11,977 nt of DNA, taken from contig CAYSAG010000153.1 in NCBI GenBank assembly GCA_964428935.1, forward strand, positions 1 through 11,977. Reading direction: 5' to 3'. How positions within the stretch are numbered: position 1 is the stretch's first letter; the number at the start of each line of letters is the position of its first letter. The translations under genes and the position numbers were made by a program. The notes under the pieces were generated by a model that did no database searches, was not told the origin of the DNA, and worked only from the letters and a program-made list of their open reading frames with translations. This DNA is from JAADHY01 sp964428935 (GTDB lineage: Bacteria; Planctomycetota; Planctomycetia; Planctomycetales; Planctomycetaceae). This document shows positions 6,223-11,977 of this stretch, piece by piece.

Positions 6223-8370
6223 CTACGGAACGCGGCTCATGTCACACGAGAGCCCGCCGGCCGCCGGAACGTAGCAGTGCCGCACGTAGTCCATGACCAT
6301 TCGGTCGGCGTTGAACCGCCACCCCAGCGTCCGGACCGCTCGTTTCATCCGTCTGATCCAGCCTTGCGGCAGGTCGTCGGCGTCCCGGTCGTAGTAGAGC
6401 GGAATGACTTCGTCCCGCAGGACTTGAATCAGCGCCCGGTTGTCGCGGTCGTCTTGAATCTCCTGGTTGGCGTGGGTCAGACCGTTTCCAATGGCGAAGC
6501 CGTTGGAGCCGTCATAGGCTTCGGCCCACCAGCCGTCCAGAATGGAGCAGTTCAGGCCGCCGTTGAGCACCACCTTCTGGCCGCTCGTGCCCGACGCCTC
6601 CAAAGGCCGACGCGGGTTGTTCAACCACAAGTCGACTCCTTGCACCAAGTGCCGAGCCAGGTTGATGTCGTAGTCCTCCAGGAAGACGACCTTGCCGAAA
6701 AAGTCTGGGTGCTGCGTCAACTGGAAAACTCGCTGCAGAATCCGCTTGCCCTCTTCGTCGGCCGGGTGCGCCTTGCCAGCGTAAATGATTTGGACCGGCC
6801 GCTCGCTGTTGTTGACGATTTCGGCAAAGGCGTCCATGTCGCGGAAGACCAAATCTGCCCGCTTGTAGGCGACCATGCGACGAGCAAACCCAATGACCAG
6901 TGCGTGCGGGTCCAGCGCGTTGCTCAACGCCGCCAACTGCTCCTGCGACGCCCCACGCCGTTCCGCCTGCTCGACCAACCGAGCTCGGGCGTAGACGATG
7001 AGCCGGGTCTTCAACGACTGGTGAATCTCCCACAGCTCGCCCGGCGTCACCCGCTCGAAGTCGGCCCACACTTCCGGCTCGCCGGTTCGCAAGTACCACT
7101 TCGGCGGCAGAACGCGGTCGTAGAGCACTCGCATTTGAGCGGCCAGCCAGGTGGGCACGTGGACGCCGTTGGTAATGTGGCCAATGGGAATCTCTTCCTC
7201 TCGCTGCCACGGCCACAAACAGCTCCACATGCGGCGAGTCACCACACCGTGCAGTGACGAAACGGCGTTCGCCCGTCGACTGACTTTGAACGCCAACACG
7301 GTCATGCAAAACGGCTCGTCCCGCCGTTGCGGGTCGACCCGCCCCAGGCCAATCAGCGTGTCGTGGTCCAACCCCAGCTCGTCCGCCAACGGCCCCACGT
7401 GCTCCTCGACCAACGCCGGATCGAAAAAGTCGTGGCCCGCCGCCACCGGCGTGTGCGTCGTGAAGACGCACATGGCCGCCGTCTCTCGCAGTGCCTGGTC
7501 GAATGGCAAGCCGTCCTCCTTGATGCGGATTCGCATGATTTCTAACGGCGCAAAGGCCGAGTGACCTTCGTTCATGTGAATGACGCTGGGCAGAATGCCC
7601 AGTGCGTGCAAGGCTCGAATGCCGCCAATGCCCAAAATGATTTCCTGACGGATTCGGGTTCGAGCGTCTCCGCCGTAGAGCCGAGCCGTCAGTTTGCGGT
7701 CTTCTTCACTGTTCTGTGGAATGTTCGTGTCGAGCAAGAACAGCACGACGCGGCCCACGTTGACACGCCAGACGCGAGCGAAAATCGTGTCGTTGCGAGT
7801 CCGAACCGACACGACCACCGGTTCGCCGTCCTTGCCTCGAGCCGGCTCCAAAGGCAGCTTCTCCACGTCCACCTCGGCCGGCAGCTCTTCCTGCCACCCG
7901 TCCGCCCGAATCCTTTGAGCAAAGTACCCCTCGCTGTAGAACAGTCCCACACCGACCAGCGGAACACCCAGGTCGGACGCACTCTTCAAATGGTCGCCTG
8001 CCAGGACCCCCAAGCCGCCGGAGTAAATCGGCAGCGACTCGTGCAGTCCAAACTCGGCCGAAAAGTAAGCCGCCACCCGGTTTCCCAAAATGCCGGCGTG
8101 AGTCGCTCCCCACGTGTCGTCCGACTCCATGTACTCCCGCCAGCGACGGTAGGCCCAGTTGACCCGCGAGTGCAGCACCAGCTCCCGCGCCCGCTCCTCC
8201 AGCTTCTGCGGCGTGTAGTGCCGCAGCAGCTCAATCGGGTTGTGACCAATCTCCGACCACAGCGCCGGGTCGATTTCACGAAAAATGCTGGTCACCTCCG
8301 GCTGCCAACTCCACCACAGATTCCGCGCCAGCTCCCAAAGCTTGTCGTGCAGAGTCTTGTTGTCCGCCAT
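6223..8370 (-). CDS. glgP: Alpha-glucan (glycogen/maltodextrin) phosphorylase, GT35, bacterial/archaeal AgpA-like type
   Basis: This is a cytoplasmic 715-residue enzyme that removes glucose units from alpha-1,4-glucans with phosphate, giving glucose 1-phosphate. Residues 16-24 (RNLWWSWQP) match the N-terminal signature of the shorter Thermotoga AgpA-like branch rather than the E. coli type. Further family blocks are IYSGGLGVLAGDHLKSASDLG (115-135), HMNEGHSAF (265-273), HTPVAAGHDFF (306-316), GHITNGVH (397-404), GFARRMVAYKRADL (494-507) and EASGTSGQK (591-599) leading into LDGWW (611-615). K599 is the expected pyridoxal-phosphate lysine and R497/R498 with K503 the expected phosphate/PLP contacts. 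Residue 598 is Gln where Met is more usual. The ATG at 8370 fits the family N-terminus; AAGGG lies 8 nt upstream and a stronger AGGAGG 14 nt upstream. It is convergent with the phosphodiesterase and divergent from the YfhO-like gene, with no other glycogen gene in the window. Confidence 0.95.
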   Translation of the reverse strand: MADNKTLHDKLWELARNLWWSWQPEVTSIFREIDPALWSEIGHNPIELLRHYTPQKLEERARELVLHSRVNWAYRRWREYMESDDTWGATHAGILGNRVAAYFSAEFGLHESLPIYSGGLGVLAGDHLKSASDLGVPLVGVGLFYSEGYFAQRIRADGWQEELPAEVDVEKLPLEPARGKDGEPVVVSVRTRNDTIFARVWRVNVGRVVLFLLDTNIPQNSEEDRKLTARLYGGDARTRIRQEIILGIGGIRALHALGILPSVIHMNEGHSAFAPLEIMRIRIKEDGLPFDQALRETAAMCVFTTHTPVAAGHDFFDPALVEEHVGPLADELGLDHDTLIGLGRVDPQRRDEPFCMTVLAFKVSRRANAVSSLHGVVTRRMWSCLWPWQREEEIPIGHITNGVHVPTWLAAQMRVLYDRVLPPKWYLRTGEPEVWADFERVTPGELWEIHQSLKTRLIVYARARLVEQAERRGASQEQLAALSNALDPHALVIGFARRMVAYKRADLVFRDMDAFAEIVNNSERPVQIIYAGKAHPADEEGKRILQRVFQLTQHPDFFGKVVFLEDYDINLARHLVQGVDLWLNNPRRPLEASGTSGQKVVLNGGLNCSILDGWWAEAYDGSNGFAIGNGLTHANQEIQDDRDNRALIQVLRDEVIPLYYDRDADDLPQGWIRRMKRAVRTLGWRFNADRMVMDYVRHCYVPAAGGLSCDMSRVP

Positions 8371-8535
8371 CCGGTCTACCCTTGCCTCCTGTCCCGCTGA
8401 GAAATGCCGAGCGAACGGCCGGTGCCGTGGGCCACCCGACTCGCACCCCAGACCGGGCGCCCGCCGCCCTCGTGACGCTCTTCCCTTCGCTCACACCCCA
8501 AAAAAGCCGAGGAAATGAGCACAGAAGAACTTTGG

Positions 8536-8563
8536 AGTATACTGGACCGAGCCAGCCGGTCGA
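8536..8563 (-). promoter_or_regulatory. Candidate promoter for the phosphorylase with a palindromic -10 (possibly bidirectional)
   Basis: The octamer AGTATACT (8536-8543) is a perfect palindrome, so TATACT (5 of 6 matches to TATAAT) can be read on both strands. On the minus strand TCGACC (8563-8558, 4 of 6 matches to TTGACA) sits 16 nt upstream, with a start near 8529. On the plus strand the matching -35 positions (about 8515-8520) score only 3 of 6, so a role for the YfhO-like gene is weaker. Support is from pattern only. Confidence 0.35.
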
Positions 8564-8601
8564 GAGCCTGGGCCCCCGAAAAAGCGACATTTTCGCGCCT
8601 C

Positions 8602-8615
8602 TGTCAAAATTGGCA
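8602..8615. promoter_or_regulatory. Imperfect palindrome, possible operator
   Basis: TGTCAAAATTGGCA is a 14-bp inverted repeat, with matching outer arms and one mismatch each in the arms and centre, inside the A+T-rich part of the divergent intergenic region. It contains a perfect minus-strand TTGACA (8607-8602), but no good -10 at the right distance. It could be a regulator site shared by the two genes. The evidence is weak. Confidence 0.2.
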
Positions 8616-8744
8616 AACCAGAAAAGATTAACAGTCTGGGGCTTGAGGAGGCCGCCACGTCGCCCTCCGGACACCTCTTTCACGTACCGCGCAGCAAAGC
8701 GCGCAGCGAGCAACAAGAGAATGTCGCAATAGGTTGACTTCGCC

Positions 8745-8750
8745 AAGGAG
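8745..8750 (+). promoter_or_regulatory. Ribosome binding site of the YfhO-like gene
   Basis: AAGGAG lies 5 nt before the ATG at 8756. It is the strongest Shine-Dalgarno sequence at normal spacing in the window and fixes the start of the 887-residue protein. Confidence 0.7.
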
Positions 8751-8755
8751 CGGGA

Positions 8756-11419
8756 ATGCCAGAAGGCTTGCCACAGAGGCTGGACCTCCCGACGGCGACA
8801 CCAGCAGCCCGCTGGTGGCTGGCGGTCGCTGTCGCGTCACTGGTCGCCACGCTGGTTTTCTGGAAACCCCTCTGGACCGGCGGCGGCCTCATCGGCGGCG
8901 ACGTCTACTCGTACTACTTCCCGCAGAAAGTCTTCTACGTCGAACGCCTTCGAGCCGGCGAGTTCCCACTGTGGAACAACCGGACAGGCTTCGGCTACCC
9001 GTTGGTAGCCGAAAGCCAAACGGGCGCCTTCTACCCGCCCACGGTCTTGCTCTACTGCCTGTTCGACGTCAACACGGCCTACAGTCTGAACCACCTGCTG
9101 CATTACACGCTGGCCTTCCTTTTCGCGGCGTTGTACGTTCGCTCACTCAGGCTCTCGACGGTCGCCTCGCTGCTGGCCGCGCTGGTCTACACGTACGGGT
9201 GGTTTCCGCCGCGGAGTTGTGTCGAATGGGCGGTCATTGGGGGAGCCTGGTTGCCGCTGTCGGTGTGGTGCGTCGAGCGACTGCTCGCCAGCGGTCGTCT
9301 TCGTTTTGCCTGGGGACTGACCGCCGCGACGACTCTCCAGCTTCTGGCCGGCCACTTCCACCTGGCCTGGGTAACCTTGTTGCTGGTCGGACTTTACGCG
9401 GTTGGACGAACGGCCTGGGCGACGCAGACGCCCGACCGGACGACGGACCGAGCTGGCTCGACCTCGCCCCAACCGAACAGCTCGCTCCGTCGACTGCTCG
9501 ACCGGCCGCTCGGGAAACTAACGCTCGTCCCGGCGGCGCTCGCTGCCGGTTTCGGCCTGGCGGCCGTCCAAATCTGGCCGACGTGGGAGCTGAAACAGCA
9601 CAGCCAGCGGCGTTCCGTGTCGGCTCAGCACGACCCAGCCATTGGCGTCCTTCCCGGCTGGTACTTGCAGCAAGTGGTCGTTCCGTGGCGGTGGTACTCG
9701 CCGCTGGTCGACCGAGACGCCGAGCTGAACCGCTGGGCCAGACGGCACCGCGTGCGGACGAACCAGGTTGAGGCTCACCTGTACTTTGGGTTGTTTCCGC
9801 TGCTCCTGGCAGCCGTGGGCGTGGCGGGCGGACTGCGCCGCCGAACCCGCTGGCGTCTGCTGTGGCTGACGGTGGCCGTGGCCTTTCTGACGCTGGCCAC
9901 CGGCTGGTGGACACCGTTGGTCCGCGCCGTGCCGGGCTTCAGCTTCTTCGAAGGTCTGGGACGCTACACCGTCGCCGTTCAGTTGGCCGTCGCCGTGCTG
10001 GCGGCCGCCGGACTGGACGACCTGCTCCGTTGCCCGGGCCGACCGCCGTTGGCCGTGGCCGTGTGCCTGGCGGCCGCGCTGACGGCGTGGAGCGGCCTGC
10101 GGTTGACCGGCGACGCCGTCCTTTTGTCTGAGCAGCTCGCTGTGCCGAACCCGCTGTTCGACGGCTCGCGCTTCGCCGCCACCCTGGTCGACCTGGTCCT
10201 GCTCAGCCAACTGCTGCTGGTGCCGCTGGCCGTGCTGGCTTGGAAAGTGCCCGTCCGTCTCTCGCGAGCCGAGCCGGTCGCGCCGACGACCAAACCGACG
10301 ACAGAGAGCGCGAGCGGGTCCGGAAAGACCGCCGGCCCGCTCCTGCTGGCCGTCACGGTCTTGGCCGCCAGCACCGCCGATTTCTGGCTGGTCAGCCGAC
10401 TGGTCGGCTACACCGACCTGGTGGACGACCCGCCCATTCGGCACGTCGAGCAAAGCCCCGTGGCCCGGGCGCTGGCCAAGGAGCCGCAGCCGGTGCGACT
10501 GCTGGCTCCCGGAGCCAACTTTCCGACGGTTTTGGGTGTCTCGTGCTGGCCCGTGTATTTCACGTTCGGCCCGGCCGAGTACGAACGCCCGGAAGCCCAA
10601 ATGCCTCGCCCGGACCAGTTCTTCACCGACGGCCTTCTGGACCCCGACCAGCTCCGGTGGCTCGACCGCGCCGGCGTGACGCACGTGCTGAGTTTCCGAC
10701 CGCTTCGGGTGGTGGGCTCGAGCGTGCTGCGGCGAGCCCCCCCGCGTCAGCCGGACGGTCGCCCGTCGTCCACCGAGCGGCCGTCCGAGCCGACTGCGCA
10801 ATGTGGACGGGCCGACAGGTCCGCGTCCACGAGGGCCACCGCGCGGGCGTCGAAGCCAACGCGAACGGACGGTTCCGCGACCACCGACGTCGCCACTCGC
10901 CCGGGCCGCGACGGGACGCCCGTGCTGGAGCTGCTGTGGGCCGGCGTCGACCCGGTCCTGAACGGAGTCTGGGCCCGCGGCGTCGAGCCGGTGTTTCTGT
11001 ACCGGCTGGCTGGCAGTCGAGGTCGTTTGCATTGGGCCGGAGACCGGCCTGCCGGGGCGTCGGCTCGCATTGTGCAGTACGACGCCAACCGGGTGGTCGT
11101 CGACGTCCAAACCCCGCAGCCGGCCACGCTGGTCTTGACCGACTTGGCCTACCCCGGGTGGACGGTCACCGTGGACGGCCGGCCGCAGCCGTCGGTTTCC
11201 GCCGCTGAGCAGCTGCCAGCGTCCGGGCTTTCTCGAACTGAACCGCTTTCCGGCGTGGACCGTTTTTTCCGAGCGGTTCGGTTGTCGCCCGGCCGCCACC
11301 GGGTCGTGTGGACGTACCGCCCCAAAAGCCTTCGCCACGGCTTGGCCGCGAGCCTCACCACGCTGGCCCTGCTGCTCACCCTCACCTACCTGACAACCCG
11401 CCCTCCGCGCGGGCCCTAG
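8756..11419 (+). CDS. YfhO-family multi-pass membrane protein (putative GT-C-type glycosyltransferase)
   Basis: This encodes an 887-residue membrane protein with TM1 at ~20-38 and roughly eleven further helices up to ~547. A soluble part (~550-855) follows, and a last helix lies at ~862-880. The family's N-terminal signature is clear: GGDVYSYYFPQ (47-57), then GEFPLWNNRTGFGYPL (68-83) and GAFYPPTVLLY (90-100). Asp49, in the first loop, is the likely counterpart of the catalytic or metal-binding acid of GT-C enzymes. The C-terminus has the family-typical YPGWTVTVDGRP (799-810) and GRHRVVWTYRP (846-856). YfhO proteins of Firmicutes transfer sugars from a polyprenyl carrier to cell-wall polymers; a role in envelope glycan or lipid modification is inferred, with donor and acceptor unknown. 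Three polar, low-complexity stretches interrupt it (~222-245, ~503-526, ~660-720). It appears to be a single-gene unit: divergent from the phosphorylase, with nothing convincing downstream. Confidence 0.9.
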   Translation: MPEGLPQRLDLPTATPAARWWLAVAVASLVATLVFWKPLWTGGGLIGGDVYSYYFPQKVFYVERLRAGEFPLWNNRTGFGYPLVAESQTGAFYPPTVLLYCLFDVNTAYSLNHLLHYTLAFLFAALYVRSLRLSTVASLLAALVYTYGWFPPRSCVEWAVIGGAWLPLSVWCVERLLASGRLRFAWGLTAATTLQLLAGHFHLAWVTLLLVGLYAVGRTAWATQTPDRTTDRAGSTSPQPNSSLRRLLDRPLGKLTLVPAALAAGFGLAAVQIWPTWELKQHSQRRSVSAQHDPAIGVLPGWYLQQVVVPWRWYSPLVDRDAELNRWARRHRVRTNQVEAHLYFGLFPLLLAAVGVAGGLRRRTRWRLLWLTVAVAFLTLATGWWTPLVRAVPGFSFFEGLGRYTVAVQLAVAVLAAAGLDDLLRCPGRPPLAVAVCLAAALTAWSGLRLTGDAVLLSEQLAVPNPLFDGSRFAATLVDLVLLSQLLLVPLAVLAWKVPVRLSRAEPVAPTTKPTTESASGSGKTAGPLLLAVTVLAASTADFWLVSRLVGYTDLVDDPPIRHVEQSPVARALAKEPQPVRLLAPGANFPTVLGVSCWPVYFTFGPAEYERPEAQMPRPDQFFTDGLLDPDQLRWLDRAGVTHVLSFRPLRVVGSSVLRRAPPRQPDGRPSSTERPSEPTAQCGRADRSASTRATARASKPTRTDGSATTDVATRPGRDGTPVLELLWAGVDPVLNGVWARGVEPVFLYRLAGSRGRLHWAGDRPAGASARIVQYDANRVVVDVQTPQPATLVLTDLAYPGWTVTVDGRPQPSVSAAEQLPASGLSRTEPLSGVDRFFRAVRLSPGRHRVVWTYRPKSLRHGLAASLTTLALLLTLTYLTTRPPRGP

Positions 11420-11977
11420 CCCTCGGCTCGCCACTGACTGGTTTGCCGGTGCCGTGGATTCGCTCCTCTTCTCGTCCGCCAGAACATGAAGTCATCGATC
11501 GATGGTCGGACACGTCCCCATTCGCCCGCTCCCCAGCCAAGTCACTTCGCCCTCCACGCTTCGCCCCGGATGCGCTCAGTCTTTGCGTCGCCTATGGAAC
11601 CGGTGTTGTGGTCCTTGTTCCGGCCGCCTGACGCAGTAGCCGCATGCGTCCCGGCCGCTTGCGGCCGGCCCATTTTCCGGGACCTCGGCAAGGTCCACGC
11701 TGGGCCGAGTTGCCGCACGCAGGCGTTCTACGGTAATTGCTTACTGCCGCGGGACGAATTGATGTTGGCTGATCGGGCGGAAGTGAGTCGAGTTCGCCCG
11801 TCATGGGCACGGAGAGGTCGAACGCAGGAGACGGGCTGAGCCGGACGAAGGCCGAGTCGGCAAGCGGGTCGCGGCGCCCGGACGCGCTCTGGGTTCGCCG
11901 GTCGACGAGAAGGTTGGCGAGGCAGCTTCGCCAGAAAACACAGCCGAGTGCGTAACGGGAGTCGGTGGTGAGCCGTC
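11420..11977. other. 558-bp region after the YfhO-like gene with no convincing gene
   Basis: Several frames stay open. On the minus strand one enters from the right edge and stops at 11592 after about 127 codons; on the plus strand one runs from about 11786 to the edge without any ATG, GTG or TTG. None has a recognisable domain. The minus-strand frame has high third-position GC only in its first ~60 codons (upstream of about 11800), so a partial gene entering from the right cannot be excluded. The segment 11631-11750 is rich in inverted repeats and is listed separately. Confidence 0.4.
11631..11750. other. Cluster of competing inverted repeats (possible structured RNA or termination region)
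   Basis: CCGGCCGC (11651-11658) and GCGGCCGG (11661-11668) form a very strong stem, followed on the plus strand by CCCATTTT. GTCCCGG (11648-11654) can instead pair with CCGGGAC (11677-11683). GGACCT (11680-11685) pairs with AGGTCC (11691-11696). CTCGGC (11684-11689) can pair with GCCGAG (11704-11709), and CGGCAA (11686-11691) with TTGCCG (11710-11715). CGGTAA (11731-11736) pairs with TTACTG (11741-11746, one G-T). Some stems exclude each other. The first stem could terminate the YfhO-like transcript about 230 nt after its stop. The strand is unknown, and I do not recognise a known RNA family. Confidence 0.35.

Larger units (their letters stand above)
8371..8755. other. 385-bp divergent intergenic region (phosphorylase / YfhO-like)
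   Basis: The region is GC-rich near the phosphorylase and clearly richer in A and T at about 8510-8640, as expected of a shared promoter region. It holds the palindromic -10-like site at 8536-8543, an imperfect palindrome at 8602-8615 and the YfhO-like gene's ribosome binding site at its right end. No open frame inside it encodes a recognisable protein. Confidence 0.5.

Noticed and set aside
6118..7257. 379-codon plus-strand frame after the phosphodiesterase
   Set aside because: It is almost wholly antisense to the phosphorylase and has no recognisable domain; its V- and Q-rich composition is a shadow pattern.
8276..8746. 156-codon minus-strand frame across the phosphorylase start and the divergent gap
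   Set aside because: It overlaps the conserved phosphorylase N-terminus in another frame and has no recognisable features.
9518..11434. 638-codon open frame on the minus strand, antisense to the YfhO-like gene
   Set aside because: It has no recognisable domain, is rich in Q, G, R and H, and is explained by the high third-position GC of the plus-strand gene, which shows clear family motifs.
11486..11839. 117-codon plus-strand frame
   Set aside because: Its composition is unbiased, it has no Shine-Dalgarno or domain, and it runs through the inverted-repeat cluster.

Overview
This GC-rich window looks like bacterial chromosome, most likely from a planctomycete of the Pirellulales type. The basis is family-level resemblance: a PhoH-like ATPase followed by a 7TM-HD phosphohydrolase, a 715-residue alpha-glucan phosphorylase, a large YfhO-type membrane protein, EZ-HEAT repeats, long gaps between genes and few clear Shine-Dalgarno sites. 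This is a judgement from recognised families, not from a database search. I see no rRNA, tRNA, insertion sequence, integrase or CRISPR array.

Layout, left to right. (1) 1-895, minus strand: the N-terminal 298 codons of an EZ-HEAT/PBS-lyase-type repeat protein that runs off the left edge. It is preceded by a plausible promoter near 1116-1144 and a hairpin-rich leader. (2) 1512-2393, minus: a complete EamA/DMT-family membrane transporter. (3) 2394-3289: about 900 bp without a convincing gene, holding candidate divergent promoters. (4) 3290-4249 and 4370-6118, plus: PhoH ATPase followed by a membrane HD-domain phosphodiesterase of the PgpH (c-di-AMP) type. These form a probable two-gene operon in the widely conserved phoH-pgpH order, but without the ybeY gene that often follows. 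(5) 6223-8370, minus: alpha-glucan phosphorylase (GT35), convergent with the phosphodiesterase gene. (6) 8371-8755: a divergent promoter region with a palindromic -10-like site. (7) 8756-11419, plus: an 887-residue YfhO-family multi-pass membrane protein. (8) 11420-11977: no convincing gene, but a dense cluster of competing inverted repeats at about 11631-11750.

The genes do not form one pathway. PhoH and the HD phosphodiesterase belong together by conserved gene order (RNA metabolism and second-messenger turnover). The phosphorylase serves storage-glucan breakdown. The YfhO-like protein probably acts on cell-envelope glycans. The most notable details are the compact extracytoplasmic domain and the His-to-Gln change in the metal site of the PgpH-like protein, the low-complexity insertions in the YfhO-like protein, and the structured intergenic segment near the right end. 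I did not find a clearly new multi-gene system here.
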